A DNA stretch of 50,816 nucleotides from Aeromonas fluvialis (GCF_000819885.1 NZ_CDBO01000002.1:1-50816); one strand, 5' to 3'. Shown: positions 35,861-45,694, counted from the first letter of the stretch. Notes: generated by a model from the sequence alone, not told the origin. Program-made: numbers and translations.

Positions 35861-37525
35861 ATGGCCCCTTCATCACGCATTGCCAATAAACTGCCGCTCG
35901 AGATGCTCTATCACTGGGAGCGGCAGTGTCCTGATCGAACCTATCTGCGTCAAACCATCAACCGAGAATATGTCGACTTCACCTGGGGTGACGTGGCCGA
36001 TGAGGCGCGGCGGATGGTGACGGCCTTGCGTCACCTCGGCCTGGTTGCTGGTGACAAGGTGGCGCTGCTCTCCAAGAACTGCGCCCAGTGGTTTATCGCC
36101 GATCTGGCCATGCAGATGGGGCAGTATGTGAGTGTGCCCATCTATCCCACCGCCAACGTCGACACCATCGAATATGTGTTGCGCCACAGCGAGGCCAAGG
36201 CGATCTTCGTTGGCAAGCTGGATGACTGGAAGAGCCAAGAGGCCGGTGTGCCCGCCGATCTGCTGCGCATCGCCTTCCCCTATGACACCATGCCGGCCGG
36301 CCACCAGTGGGACGATCTGCTCGAGGCGCATGAGCCCATCCCTGACAGTCCGGTGCAGGCGCCAGACGCCCTGCTCAGTCTGGTCTACACCTCCGGCAGT
36401 ACCGGCAAGCCGAAAGGGGCCATGCTGAGCGTCGAGCGCTATGCCTGGTCATGCGAGAAGCTGGTGGAGACGGTGAGCCTGAGCCAGGCCGATCGGGGCT
36501 TCTCCTACCTGCCGCTGGCCCATATTACCGAGCGGGTCTACATCTACGGCGGCAGCCTCTATGGTGGCGCTATCATCGCCTTTCCCGAATCCCTCGACAC
36601 CTTTATCGAAGATGTCAAACGCTGCCGTCCCACCGTCTTTATCTCGGTGCCACGGCTGTGGGCCATGTTCCGCATCAAGATCCACGAGAAGCTGCCCCAG
36701 AACAAACTGGCGTTGCTGCTCAAGATCCCGCTTATCTCCGGCCTTATCAAACGCAAGCTGCAAAAGGGGTTGGGACTGGATCAGGCCCGGGTACTCGGCT
36801 GCGGCTCCGCGCCTGTCTCCCCTGCGCTGCTTGAGTGGTATCTGAGCATCGGCCTCAAGGTGACTGAAGCCTGGGGCATGACCGAGAACCACGCCTACTC
36901 CACCATCAACTACCCGTTCCGCGCTGACAAGATCGGCACCGTCGGCAAGGCGGGGATTGGGGTGACCATCAAGATCTCCGACGAGGGTGAGATCCTCTGC
37001 CGCTGCGAAGGGATGATGCTGGGTTACTACAAGGATCCCGAGCACAGCGCCGAGGCCATCGATGCCGAGGGGTGGCTCCATACCGGCGACATGGGCAAGC
37101 TGGACAAGGAGGGTTATCTCACCATCACCGGCCGGATGAAGGATGTGTTCAAGACCGCCAAGGGCAAGTATGTGGCGCCTGTGCCCATCGAGGGACTGCT
37201 GGGGCAGGAGCCCATTATCGAACAGCTCTGCGTGATTGGTTATGGCATGCCCCAGCCCATTGCGCTGGTGCAGCTGGCCGAGAGTGCCATGAAGGGCAAT
37301 CGGGAGGAGGTCAACGCCAGGCTGGAAGCAGCACGGGTACGGGTCAACGATCGGCTGGAGTCACATGCCAAAATTCGCGGCATTCTGGTGGTGAAGACCC
37401 CCTGGAATATCGAGAACGGTGTACTGACCCCCACCATGAAGATCAAGCGTCACCTGCTGGAGCAAAAGTATGCCCATGTGGGGGATCGCTGGCCCTCATC
37501 CCAAGTGGTGGTGTGGGAGGAGTAA
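35861..37525 (+). CDS. AMP-binding long-chain acyl-CoA synthetase-like enzyme
   Basis: A 554-aa adenylate-forming enzyme. The P-loop LVYTSGSTGKPKGAM (about 169-183), EAWGMTENHAYSTINYP (adenine pocket), GWLHTGDMGKLDKEGYLTITGR and the C-terminal Lys in LTPTMKIKR, which catalyses adenylation, are all present. The layout is closer to the eukaryote-type ACSL/FAA1 branch (CoA ligases with LPLAHITER) than to FadD. It would activate a fatty acid to acyl-CoA, perhaps at the membrane. The substrate cannot be read from sequence. It is single, with its own terminator; the AT-rich 97 bp upstream probably hold its promoter. Confidence 0.88.
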   Translation: MAPSSRIANKLPLEMLYHWERQCPDRTYLRQTINREYVDFTWGDVADEARRMVTALRHLGLVAGDKVALLSKNCAQWFIADLAMQMGQYVSVPIYPTANVDTIEYVLRHSEAKAIFVGKLDDWKSQEAGVPADLLRIAFPYDTMPAGHQWDDLLEAHEPIPDSPVQAPDALLSLVYTSGSTGKPKGAMLSVERYAWSCEKLVETVSLSQADRGFSYLPLAHITERVYIYGGSLYGGAIIAFPESLDTFIEDVKRCRPTVFISVPRLWAMFRIKIHEKLPQNKLALLLKIPLISGLIKRKLQKGLGLDQARVLGCGSAPVSPALLEWYLSIGLKVTEAWGMTENHAYSTINYPFRADKIGTVGKAGIGVTIKISDEGEILCRCEGMMLGYYKDPEHSAEAIDAEGWLHTGDMGKLDKEGYLTITGRMKDVFKTAKGKYVAPVPIEGLLGQEPIIEQLCVIGYGMPQPIALVQLAESAMKGNREEVNARLEAARVRVNDRLESHAKIRGILVVKTPWNIENGVLTPTMKIKRHLLEQKYAHVGDRWPSSQVVVWEE

Positions 37526-37556
37526 CGCCCCGACGCTGCACCAGGTAACAGCAAAC

Positions 37557-37589
37557 AAGCGCGGCCCGTTATGGGCCGCGCTTGTTTTT
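37557..37589. terminator. Terminator between the acyl-CoA synthetase gene and metR
   Basis: An 11-bp perfect stem AAGCGCGGCCC / GGGCCGCGCTT (37557-37567 with 37573-37583), then GTTTTT. On the other strand it runs into GTTTG, so it may also serve the convergent metR. Confidence 0.88.
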
Positions 37590-37611
37590 GGCGCCGTGTT
37601 GGCCGAAGGTG

Positions 37612-38520
37612 TCAGGTCGCCATGTTGGCGCGAATACGGCCAAACAGGCTCTGCAGACAGGGTTGATCCTTGTCGGCCGCACGCACGGCCCCGTACATGT
37701 GGCGGCGCACCCCCTCCCCGAGCGGGCGCGCCTCCAGCAACCCCTGACGGACGAACGCCTCGCAGGCCCAGCGCGGCAGAGCGGCAACGCCAAGGCCAGC
37801 GGCGGCCATTTGCAGCATCACCGAGGTGTTGTCCACCGGCTTGCAGCGGGCGGGCTCGACGCAAGCCGGTTGCAAAAACCGGCTGAACACGTCCATGCGT
37901 GTCCGCTCCACCGGGTAGACCAGTAGCACCTCGGGGCGCAGATCCGCCGCCGCGATGGCCCGTCGTTGGCAGAGGGGGTGATCCGGCGCCATGACCAGCA
38001 CCAGCTCATAGGCAAACAGGCGCTCAAAGTGGAGATCGCCGCGCGCCTGCACGTCCGAGGTGAGCAGCAGATCGAGCTGGCCACCGAGCAGGGCGCTGAT
38101 GGCATCAAAGCCCGGCACCGACTCCACCTCCAGATCCACCCCGGGCCACTGGCGGCGAAAATCGGGCATGAGTGGCAGCAGCCACTGGATGCAGCTGTGG
38201 CAATCGAGCGCCAGATGCAATCTGCCCGCATCGCCGCTTTGCAGGGCCTGCAGCTGTTTTTCGCTCTGGGCCAGGGCCGGCAGCACCTGACGAGCGAGCC
38301 CCAGCAGCAGGTTGCCCGCGGCCGTCAGCACCAGCGGGCGACTCTTTCTCAGGTAAAGCTCCAGATTGAGGCGGGTCTCCAGCTCTTTGAGCTGGTGGGA
38401 GAGGGCGGATTGGGTCAGGTTGAGGGTGAGCGCCGCCCCAGCCAGCGACCCCTGCTCGGCCAGTGCGCTGAGAGTTTTCAGGTGTTTGATCTCTATCCCT
38501 GACGTGCTGGGCTGTGCCAT
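37612..38520 (-). CDS. metR: LysR-family regulator MetR
   Basis: MetR activates metE and other methionine genes with homocysteine as co-effector. At 302 aa, the N-terminal helix-turn-helix region (IKHLKTLSALAEQGSLAGAA, TQSALSHQLKELE) and the effector domain segment LDCHSCIQWLLPLMPDF and LVYPVERTRMDVF are characteristic of MetR. Start ATG at 38520 has AAGGAG 7 nt upstream; it adds about 8 residues before the E. coli start. It is divergent from metE, with a perfect MetR site in the gap. Confidence 0.94.
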   Translation of the reverse strand: MAQPSTSGIEIKHLKTLSALAEQGSLAGAALTLNLTQSALSHQLKELETRLNLELYLRKSRPLVLTAAGNLLLGLARQVLPALAQSEKQLQALQSGDAGRLHLALDCHSCIQWLLPLMPDFRRQWPGVDLEVESVPGFDAISALLGGQLDLLLTSDVQARGDLHFERLFAYELVLVMAPDHPLCQRRAIAAADLRPEVLLVYPVERTRMDVFSRFLQPACVEPARCKPVDNTSVMLQMAAAGLGVAALPRWACEAFVRQGLLEARPLGEGVRRHMYGAVRAADKDQPCLQSLFGRIRANMAT

Positions 38521-38661
38521 CAGCTGGCTCCTTGTGTTATCCCGTGTGGCTCTGCTCTTGAGCTCGGCCGTGGCATGGCCGGACGGCGCCTCTTGATCTC
38601 GCGGCTCTATCCTCGCTGGTTAATGGGCTGCCAGTCAGTTGCGGATCCTTTGAGCGCCAGT

Positions 38662-38674
38662 TGAAGAGGATTCA
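38662..38674. promoter_or_regulatory. MetR binding site
   Basis: TGAAGAGGATTCA matches the MetR consensus TGAA-N5-TTCA exactly. It lies in the metR-metE gap, 103 bp before metE. Confidence 0.85.
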
Positions 38675-38704
38675 ATAGCCAAGGCCACCTTATCTTGTCA
38701 TTTT

Positions 38705-38728
38705 GGATGTGTAAACATCCGGACGGCT
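38705..38728. promoter_or_regulatory. Tandem MetJ-type met boxes
   Basis: Three contiguous 8-mers, GGATGTGT, AAACATCC and GGACGGCT, match AGACGTCT at 5, 5 and 6 positions. MetJ binds two or more adjacent 8-bp boxes. They overlap the likely metE promoter (TTGGAT at 38703 and TAAATC at 38727), which suits repression by MetJ-SAM. Confidence 0.65.
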
Positions 38729-38776
38729 AAATCATCCGGTGTCCCATCAGATAAACGAGCATAAGGAAATGGACCT

Positions 38777-41056
38777 ATGACCCTAGCACACACCCTGGGT
38801 TTTCCCCGTATCGGCGCCAAGCGCGAGTTGAAATTTGCCCTCGAACCCTACTGGCGTGGCGAGACCAGCCAGGCTGAGCTGGTTGCCGTGGGCAAGCAGC
38901 TGCGTGAGCGTCACTGGCAGGTGCAGCAGGCCGCCGGGGTCACACTGCTGCCGGTGGGGGATTTTGCCTGGTACGATCAGGTGCTGGGTACCAGTCTACT
39001 GGTGGATGCCGTCCCCGAGCGCCACCGTCATCTCGTGGATGGCAAGAGCGAGACCGATCTCGATACCCTGTTCCGGGTCGCCCGTGGCCGAGCGCCGACC
39101 GGCCCGGCGGCGGCTGCCGCCGAGATGACCAAGTGGTTCAACACCAACTACCACTATCTGGTGCCCGAGTTCAGCCGCGATCAGCGCTTCAAACTGGGCT
39201 GGTGCCAGCTGTTTGACGAGGTGGACGAGGCCAAAGCGTTGGGGTTGCCGGTCAAGGCGGTGCTGCTGGGGCCCATCTCCTATCTGTGGCTTGGCAAGGA
39301 GAAAGAGAGCGACTTCTCTCGCCTTGAACTGCTCGATCGCCTGCTCATCGTCTATCAAGAGATCCTGGCGAAACTGGCCGCCCAGGGAGTGGAGTGGGTA
39401 CAAATCGACGAACCGGCGTTGGCGCTGGACTTGCCGGACGAGTGGCGGCTGGTCTACCTCAACGCCTACGAGCGCCTCGCGGGCCCCTGCAAACTGTTGC
39501 TCACTACCTATTTCGGTTCGGTGGCTCATCAGCGCGACATCATCACCAGCCTGAAAGTGGATGGCCTGCATCTGGATCTGGTGGCGGCCCCCGAGCAGCT
39601 GGAGACGCTGGTGCCGCATCTGCCAGCCCAGTGGGTCATCTCCGCCGGGGTGATCAATGGTCGCAACGTCTGGCGTGCCAATCTGGCCAAGCTGGCGCCC
39701 ACCCTGAAGGCACTGAAAGCCAAACTGGGCGAGCGGCTCTGGGTTGCCTCCTCCTGCTCGCTGCTGCACAGTCCGGTGGATCTGACCCTGGAACAGGAGC
39801 TGGATCCCCAGACCCGCAGCTGGTTCGCCTTCGCTTTGCAAAAATGCTTCGAATTGGGGATGCTCAGAGAGTATCTGGATGGGGGCGAGCTCGACAAAAT
39901 CACCGCCTACAGCCAGCCCATCGTGGATCGGGAGTCCGATAGTCGGGTCCACAAGCGTGCGGTGCAGTCGCGGCTCGCCAGCCTCAGCAACAGCGACTTT
40001 GATCGCCACAGCCCCTATCCGATCAGGGCCGAGCTGCAGCGCTCGGATCTCAAGTTGCCGCTGCTGCCCACCACCACCATCGGCTCCTTCCCGCAGACCT
40101 CGCAGATCCGGGGATTGCGTCAGGAGTGGCGGGCCGGTCGCATCGATGACGGCGCCTATGAGGCGGGCATTCAGGGGGAGATCCGTGATGCCATCGCGCG
40201 TCAGGAGGCGATCGGGCTGGACGTGCTGGTACACGGCGAGGCCGAGCGCAACGACATGGTGGAGTATTTCGGTGAACTGCTGGATGGCTTTGCCATCACC
40301 CGTTTCGGTTGGGTACAGAGCTATGGCTCCCGCTGCGTCAAGCCGCCGGTGATCACCCGGGACATCGACCGTCCGACCCCCATGACCCTGGCGTGGACCC
40401 AGTATGCCCAGAGCCTGACCGACAAGCCGGTCAAGGGGATGCTGACGGGCCCGGTGACCATCCTCTGCTGGTCCTTCCCGCGGGAAGATGTGAGCCGCGA
40501 GCAGTCCGCCCTGCAGATTGGGCTGGCCATTCGTGACGAGGTGGCGGATCTGGAAAGCGCTGGCATCAAGATCATTCAGATCGACGAACCGGCGATCCGC
40601 GAGGGCTTGCCCCTGCGCAAGCAGGATCACCAGGCCTATCTCGACTGGGCGGTGCGGGCCTTCCGCCTCAGTGCCAGCCCGGTGGTGGACAGCACCCAGA
40701 TCCACACCCACATGTGTTACAGCGACTTCAACCTCATTATCGAGGCGGTGGCGGCGCTGGATGCGGACGTGATCACCATCGAGACCAGCCGTAGCCAGAT
40801 GCAGCTGCTCGAAGCGTTCGAACGCTTCAACTACCCCAACGAGATTGGCCCGGGTGTCTATGACATCCACTCGCCGAACGTGCCGAGCCAGCGCTGGATT
40901 GAAGGGTTGCTGCGCAAGGCGGCCAAGCAGATCCCGGCCGAGCGGCTGTGGGTCAACCCGGATTGCGGCCTCAAGACCCGTGGTTGGGAAGAGACTGAGG
41001 CCGCACTCAAAGTGATGGTCAATGCCACCAGGGCTCTGCGGGCCGAGCTGGCATAA
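38777..41056 (+). CDS. metE: Cobalamin-independent methionine synthase
   Basis: MetE transfers a methyl group from 5-methyltetrahydropteroyltriglutamate to homocysteine without B12. At 759 aa (E. coli 753) it has two barrel domains. The N-terminal one opens with [13 protein letters not shown]. The C-terminal one carries the zinc site: H645 and C647 (THMCYSDF), the Glu of TIETSRS, and C730 (NPDCGLKTR). [12 protein letters not shown] begins the catalytic half. The start follows AAGGAAATGGACCT. Control is by MetR activation and probably MetJ repression; no B12 riboswitch is visible in the leader. Confidence 0.97.
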   Translation: MTLAHTLGFPRIGAKRELKFALEPYWRGETSQAELVAVGKQLRERHWQVQQAAGVTLLPVGDFAWYDQVLGTSLLVDAVPERHRHLVDGKSETDLDTLFRVARGRAPTGPAAAAAEMTKWFNTNYHYLVPEFSRDQRFKLGWCQLFDEVDEAKALGLPVKAVLLGPISYLWLGKEKESDFSRLELLDRLLIVYQEILAKLAAQGVEWVQIDEPALALDLPDEWRLVYLNAYERLAGPCKLLLTTYFGSVAHQRDIITSLKVDGLHLDLVAAPEQLETLVPHLPAQWVISAGVINGRNVWRANLAKLAPTLKALKAKLGERLWVASSCSLLHSPVDLTLEQELDPQTRSWFAFALQKCFELGMLREYLDGGELDKITAYSQPIVDRESDSRVHKRAVQSRLASLSNSDFDRHSPYPIRAELQRSDLKLPLLPTTTIGSFPQTSQIRGLRQEWRAGRIDDGAYEAGIQGEIRDAIARQEAIGLDVLVHGEAERNDMVEYFGELLDGFAITRFGWVQSYGSRCVKPPVITRDIDRPTPMTLAWTQYAQSLTDKPVKGMLTGPVTILCWSFPREDVSREQSALQIGLAIRDEVADLESAGIKIIQIDEPAIREGLPLRKQDHQAYLDWAVRAFRLSASPVVDSTQIHTHMCYSDFNLIIEAVAALDADVITIETSRSQMQLLEAFERFNYPNEIGPGVYDIHSPNVPSQRWIEGLLRKAAKQIPAERLWVNPDCGLKTRGWEETEAALKVMVNATRALRAELA

Positions 41057-41081
41057 GTCAGACCACGACAGGGGGCGGGTT

Positions 41082-41140
41082 GCTGATGGCGGCAAGATGC
41101 TCGGTCACGGCCGGGCCCTTGCTTGGCAAACCCCATCAGC
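41082..41140 (+). other. Structured metE 3' untranslated region
   Basis: GCTGATGG (41082-41089) pairs perfectly with CCATCAGC (41133-41140), enclosing a second stem, GCAAG-GCTCGG with CCGGGC-CTTGC (41092-41122). An alternative partner for the first arm (CCGCCATCGGC, 41151-41161, one G-T pair) follows. The terminator begins 33 bp later. This could be a 3'-UTR-derived small RNA or just mRNA end structure. Confidence 0.35.
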
Positions 41141-41193
41141 AGGCCGCTCGCCGCCATCGGCAATAGCAAAACAAGAGCAACGGGAATACCCAG

Positions 41194-41223
41194 GAGGGAA
41201 GGCGCGAGCCTTCCCTCTTTTTT
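41194..41223 (+). terminator. Terminator after metE
   Basis: A 10-bp perfect stem GAGGGAAGGC / GCCTTCCCTC (41194-41203 with 41208-41217), GCGA loop, then six T. It lies 138 bp after the metE stop. Confidence 0.93.
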
Positions 41224-41258
41224 GTGGCGCTGCTTTGCCGTATGGCGCAACTTGCGGT

Positions 41259-42140
41259 CTAAACCCACTCGCGGGTTTTGAGCTTGCTCAGGTCGGCGAC
41301 GATGGGCCAGAACGCGTCGATCAACGGCCCGTTGCTGTGGGGAGGGCGGATCAGCCCTATGGTCCAGCTGGCCTCTTTCTCTTGCAGGGGCAGGGTCAGT
41401 ACATCCGGGTGCTCTATGGTGGTGGAGGAGGGGACCAGGGTCCAGGCTATGTCGGCGGCTGCGGTAGCCACTCCGGCGGCGAAGTCATTCACATACTGGA
41501 TATCGCGAAAACGCAGCCCGCTCTGGGCCAGATAGTTCATCAGGTGATCGTAAAACGACGGAGCCTTGTCCCGACGCAGAATGGCCAGCGGCTTGTCCAC
41601 CAGATCCGCCAGCGCATGCACCTTGCGGTAGCTGGCGGGTAGCACAGCGACGAAGTGGGCCTGCTCCACCGCCATGGCGTGCCACCCCTTGGGGGCGGGC
41701 AGACGGCAAAAACCCAGATCCAGCCTGCCTTCACTGAGCGCCAGCAACTGGTGATGGGTGGAGAGATCGTTGAGCTCTATGGTCACCAGTGGCCGCTCGG
41801 CGCGAAAACGGGCGATGGCGGCGGGGACCAGCAACTTGGTGGCGACCCCAAAGCCGATGCGCAGGGTGCCGACATTGCCTGCCAGCACCTCACGGGCGCT
41901 GCGGCCCAATTGCTCGCTCTGGACGACCACCGCCCGGGCATCTTCATAAAGCGCCCGTCCCAGCACGGTGAATCGGGTGCTGCTGGCGTTGCGCTCGAAC
42001 AGCTCGCCCCCCAGCGCCTCCTCCAGCCGTTTTATCTGTTTGCTCAGGGCCGACTGGGTAACATGCTGGCGCACCGCCGCTTGGCCGAAGTGCAGCACCT
42101 CCCCCAGGGTGACGAAGGCTTTCAGATCCCGTAGTTCCAT
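41259..42140 (-). CDS. LysR-family regulator divergent from the GH1 gene
   Basis: A 293-aa regulator: winged helix-turn-helix MELRDLKAFVTLGEVLHFGQ, then VTQSALSKQIKRLEEALGG, and an effector domain from GTLRIGFGVATKLLVPAAIA. The start at 42140 has AAAGGAGCCCTG in front; the frame extends to 42251 without support. It faces a glycosidase gene across 163 bp and is the best candidate to regulate it. The effector is unknown. Confidence 0.88.
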   Translation of the reverse strand: MELRDLKAFVTLGEVLHFGQAAVRQHVTQSALSKQIKRLEEALGGELFERNASSTRFTVLGRALYEDARAVVVQSEQLGRSAREVLAGNVGTLRIGFGVATKLLVPAAIARFRAERPLVTIELNDLSTHHQLLALSEGRLDLGFCRLPAPKGWHAMAVEQAHFVAVLPASYRKVHALADLVDKPLAILRRDKAPSFYDHLMNYLAQSGLRFRDIQYVNDFAAGVATAAADIAWTLVPSSTTIEHPDVLTLPLQEKEASWTIGLIRPPHSNGPLIDAFWPIVADLSKLKTREWV

Positions 42141-42152
42141 CAGGGCTCCTTT

Positions 42153-42169
42153 CATTCCTGTTGGGAATG
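42153..42169. promoter_or_regulatory. Palindrome in the LysR leader (putative operator)
   Basis: CATTCC-TGTTG-GGAATG, a perfect 6-bp inverted repeat 13 bp before the regulator start codon. A T-N11-A pair occurs within it, as in LysR-type sites. The location suggests autorepression. Confidence 0.5.
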
Positions 42170-42303
42170 TTGAGTGGTTGCATTTGTCATTGGACGGAAT
42201 TTTAGAACTGTTCGATGCTATTGCCAATTCCATTGAGGCGTAGCCAGTCACGCCGGATCAATCGAGGTGGCCTGGGTCACCACAGCAGCAGGAGCAACAC
42301 CAG

Positions 42304-43737
42304 ATGCATCATCACAAGTTCAACGACTTCCCGACCGATTTTCTGTGGGGCGCCGCCTCTGCCGCCTATCAGGTGGAGGGGGGCTGGAATGCCGATGGCA
42401 AGGGCCCCTCGGTGTGGGATCTGTTCACCAAGCTGCCGGGCAAGACCTTCGAGGGGAGCAATGGCGATGTGGCGGTGGATCACTACCACCGGATGGAAGA
42501 GGACGTGGCGCTGATGGCCGAGATGGGGCTCAAGGCCTACCGCTTCTCGGTGAGCTGGCCGCGCATCTACCCCGCTGGTCGGGGCGAGGTGAACGAGACG
42601 GGGTTGGCCTTTTATGAGAAGCTGATCGACACCCTGCTGGCCCACGACATCGAGCCGGTGCTGACCCTCTATCACTGGGATCTGCCGCAAGCGCTGCAAG
42701 ACGAATACGGCGGCTGGGAAGACAGACGGATCATCGCCGATTTCGAGCACTACTGTGTGACCCTCTATCAGCGTTTCGCCGGAAAAGTGAAATATTGGGT
42801 CTCTCTCAATGAGCAGAACTACAACCTGACCAACGCCTATCAGCTCGGCACCCATCCGCCCGCAGTGCAAGATCGCAAGCGCTTCTTTGCTGCCAACCAC
42901 ATCGCCTTTCTGGCCAACGCCAAGGTCATCAAGGCGTTTCGTGAGCACGTGCCGGGGGGCCTCATCGGCCCAAGCTTTGCCTACTCCCCCGCCTATCCGG
43001 CGTCGTGCGACCCGAAAGATATGCTGGCCTATGAAAACGCCGAGGAGTTCAACAACCTCTGGTGGCTGGATGCCTACTGTTTTGGCCGCTATCCGCAGGC
43101 TGCATTGGCCTATCTGCGGGAAAACGGTGAGGCTCCCGAGATCCTGCCAGGCGATCTCGCGCTGCTGCGCGAGGGGACGCCCGACTACATCGGCGTCAAC
43201 TACTACTACACCCTGACCTATACCGATAACCCGCTGGGCGGTCAGACGTTGCAGCGGATCAACACCACTGGCAAGAAGGGCACTACGCCGTCCAGCGGCA
43301 TCCCCGGCCTCTACAAGACGGCGCCTAACCCGCATCTGGAGACCAGCAACTGGGATTGGGCCATCGATCCGACCGGGATGCGCATCGCCCTGCGCCGCCT
43401 CTCGTCCCGCTACGGTCTGCCGCTGATGATCACCGAGAACGGCCTTGGCGAGTTCGACCAGCTGGAGGCGGGTGACAAGGTAAATGATGACTACCGCATC
43501 GCCTACCTCAAGAGCCACCTTGTCGCTTGTCAGGAGGCACTGCAAGACGGGGTTGAGCTCTTGGGCTACTGTGCCTGGTCATTTACCGACATCCTGAGCT
43601 GGCTCAACGGCTATCAGAAGCGCTACGGCTTTGTCTATGTGGAGCGTGACGAGCTGGGTGGCTCCCTGCGCCGGCTCAAGAAAGCGAGTTTTCACTGGTA
43701 TAGCCAGGTGATCGCCAGCAAGGGCAAGCAGCTCTGA
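42304..43737 (+). CDS. Family 1 glycoside hydrolase, probable 6-phospho-beta-glycosidase
   Basis: A 477-aa GH1 enzyme. Catalytic acid/base is E170 (VSLNEQN) and nucleophile E378 (MITENGLGEF). The N-terminus has the GH1 signature FLWGAASAAYQVEGGWN. In plain beta-glucosidases a Glu (in NFEW) binds the sugar O4 and O6; here that position is S432 (DILSW), followed by K439 and Y441 (YQKRYGF). Ser-x6-Lys-x-Tyr is the phosphate-binding set known from 6-phospho-beta-galactosidase and 6-phospho-beta-glucosidase. The substrate is therefore probably a phosphorylated disaccharide delivered by a PTS, though no PTS gene lies nearby. Regulated probably by the divergent LysR protein. Confidence 0.9.
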   Translation: MHHHKFNDFPTDFLWGAASAAYQVEGGWNADGKGPSVWDLFTKLPGKTFEGSNGDVAVDHYHRMEEDVALMAEMGLKAYRFSVSWPRIYPAGRGEVNETGLAFYEKLIDTLLAHDIEPVLTLYHWDLPQALQDEYGGWEDRRIIADFEHYCVTLYQRFAGKVKYWVSLNEQNYNLTNAYQLGTHPPAVQDRKRFFAANHIAFLANAKVIKAFREHVPGGLIGPSFAYSPAYPASCDPKDMLAYENAEEFNNLWWLDAYCFGRYPQAALAYLRENGEAPEILPGDLALLREGTPDYIGVNYYYTLTYTDNPLGGQTLQRINTTGKKGTTPSSGIPGLYKTAPNPHLETSNWDWAIDPTGMRIALRRLSSRYGLPLMITENGLGEFDQLEAGDKVNDDYRIAYLKSHLVACQEALQDGVELLGYCAWSFTDILSWLNGYQKRYGFVYVERDELGGSLRRLKKASFHWYSQVIASKGKQL

Positions 43738-43762
43738 TCGGCAATACGTACTGTGCATGGCG

Positions 43763-43791
43763 CACGGGCCCGGGTCACCCCCGGGCCCGTG
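43763..43791 (+). terminator. Hairpin after the GH1 gene
   Basis: A 12-bp perfect stem CACGGGCCCGGG / CCCGGGCCCGTG (43763-43774 with 43780-43791), 5-nt loop, followed by TTGTTTG. Very stable stem, modest T-tract. Confidence 0.75.
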
Positions 43792-43933
43792 TTGTTTGTG
43801 GAAGGGGAGAGGGGATTAGCACCTCTTTGGTCCTCATCTCATGGTGGTCGCCCCTATTTTTGTCCTGCCAAAGCCGCCGACCCCTGCTATTATCTGCGGC
43901 CAAACATGAGCCAATAAAAATCAGGATACCGTG

Positions 43934-45694
43934 ATGACAGACCACACTTTTATTCCCGGCAAGGACGCGGCGCTGGAAGACTCTATCGACCGTTTTCAGA
44001 CCAAGCTGCAAGCTCTGGGGTTTGATATCGAAGAGGCCTCCTGGCTCAACCCCGTTCCCAATGTCTGGTCGGTGCATATTCGGGACAAGGAGTGCTCCCT
44101 CTGCTTCACCAATGGTAAGGGTGCCAGCAAGAAGGCGGCGCTCGCCTCCGCCCTCGGCGAATATTTCGAGCGTCTCTCCACCAACTATTTCTTCGCCGAT
44201 TTCTATCTGGGCGAACAGGTGGCCAACGGCGATTTTGTGCATTACCCGAACGAGAAGTGGTTCCCCATCGAAGGTGATCAGTTCCCGGTCGGTCTGCTCG
44301 ATAGCTTCACCCGCAAGTTCTACAACCCGGACGGTGAAGTAACCGCCGACATGCTGGTGGATCTGCAGTCAAACAACGAGGAACGCGGCATCGTCGCTCT
44401 GCCGTTTGAACGCCAGTCCGACCACCAGACCGTCTACATCCCGATGAACATCATCGGCAACCTCTATGTCTCCAACGGCATGAGCGCCGGCAACACCAAG
44501 ACCGAAGCGCGCACTCAGGCGCTCTCTGAAGTGTTCGAGCGCCACGTGAAGAACAAGATCATCGCCGAGGGCCTGAGCCTGCCGCTGATCCCGGCCGAGG
44601 TGATTGCCCGTTATCCGGGGATCGCCGCCCCCATCGCCGCGCTGGAGGCCGAAGGTTTCCCCATCTACAGCTTCGATGCGTCCCTGGGCGGTCGCTATCC
44701 GGTCATCTGCGTGGTGCTGCTCAACCCGAGCAATGGCACCTGCTTTGCCTCCTTCGGTGCTCACCCCCGCTTCGAAGTGGCCTTCGAGCGGACCGTCACC
44801 GAGCTGCTGCAGGGGCGTGGTCTGAAGGATCTGGACGTGTTTGTCCCGCCATCGTTTGATAACGAGCAGGTGGCGGATCACCACAACCTCGAGACTCACT
44901 TCATCGACTCATCTGGCCTCATCAACTGGGATCTGTTCAAACAGGATGCGGACTTCGAGTTTGCCGACTGGGATTTCCGCGGCACCTCTCAAGAGGAGTT
45001 CGATCACCTGATGGGCATTTTCCACGAGCTGGAGCAGCCGGTCTATATTGCCGATTACGTGCATCTGGGGGTCTATGCCTGCCGCATTTTGGTGCCGGGT
45101 ATGTCCGATATCTATCCGGTGGAAGATCTGTTGTTGGCCAACAACAACATGGGCGCCAACCTGCGCGAAGTGATCCTGGCGCTGCCATCACTGGAGTGGG
45201 AAAGCGATCAGTACATGGCGTTGTTTGATCAACTGGATGAAGAGGGGCATGACGAGCGTACCCGGGTACGCGAGCTGCTGGGCATCGCCGCCGCCAAGGG
45301 CACCGCGCTGCATACCCTGCGTGTCGGTGAGCTGAAAGCCATGCTGGCGCTGGCTGCCGGAGAGTTGGAGACGGCGCTGGATCTCATCGACTGGACCATG
45401 GAGTTCAACCAGTCGGTGTTCACGGCCGAGCGAGCCAGCTACTACCGTGCGTTGCGCGCCTGTGTCGAGTTGTTCCTCGACGAAGAGCGGGATCCGGAGC
45501 AGTATCGCGCCGTCTTCACCCGCATGTATGGCGAAGCGACCCTGGCACAGGCCTGGGCCAACGCCAGCGGTGAAGCACGCTTCTACGGGCTGGAGGTGGC
45601 TGACTTGTCGCTGGCCCAGTTCCCGCTGCATCAGAAGCTGCTGGCCGTCTACGAGAAGCTGCAAAACGCCAAGCGTGCCCATCACTGGGCGTGA
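43934..45694 (+). CDS. ycaO: YcaO-domain protein
   Basis: At 586 aa, the same length as E. coli YcaO, with near-identical segments (TFIPGKDAALEDSI, NPVPNVWSVHIRDKECSLCF, ALGEYFERLSTNYFF, NIIGNLYVSNGMSAGNTKTE, SSGLINWDLFKQDAD). YcaO domains use ATP to activate amide backbones. E. coli YcaO has been tied to RimO-dependent beta-methylthiolation of ribosomal protein S12. The ATG at 43934 is preferred over the GTG just before it, since it matches the E. coli start. The order ycaO-focA-pflB is the same as in E. coli. Confidence 0.94.
   Translation: MTDHTFIPGKDAALEDSIDRFQTKLQALGFDIEEASWLNPVPNVWSVHIRDKECSLCFTNGKGASKKAALASALGEYFERLSTNYFFADFYLGEQVANGDFVHYPNEKWFPIEGDQFPVGLLDSFTRKFYNPDGEVTADMLVDLQSNNEERGIVALPFERQSDHQTVYIPMNIIGNLYVSNGMSAGNTKTEARTQALSEVFERHVKNKIIAEGLSLPLIPAEVIARYPGIAAPIAALEAEGFPIYSFDASLGGRYPVICVVLLNPSNGTCFASFGAHPRFEVAFERTVTELLQGRGLKDLDVFVPPSFDNEQVADHHNLETHFIDSSGLINWDLFKQDADFEFADWDFRGTSQEEFDHLMGIFHELEQPVYIADYVHLGVYACRILVPGMSDIYPVEDLLLANNNMGANLREVILALPSLEWESDQYMALFDQLDEEGHDERTRVRELLGIAAAKGTALHTLRVGELKAMLALAAGELETALDLIDWTMEFNQSVFTAERASYYRALRACVELFLDEERDPEQYRAVFTRMYGEATLAQAWANASGEARFYGLEVADLSLAQFPLHQKLLAVYEKLQNAKRAHHWA

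Noticed and set aside
38521..38776. A SAM or cobalamin riboswitch before metE
   Set aside because: The gap is well explained by MetR and MetJ sites; I see no conserved riboswitch core and the untranslated leader is too short.
38996..41095. A 699-codon minus-strand frame opposite metE
   Set aside because: Same reason: metE is beyond doubt and the antisense product has no recognisable domain.
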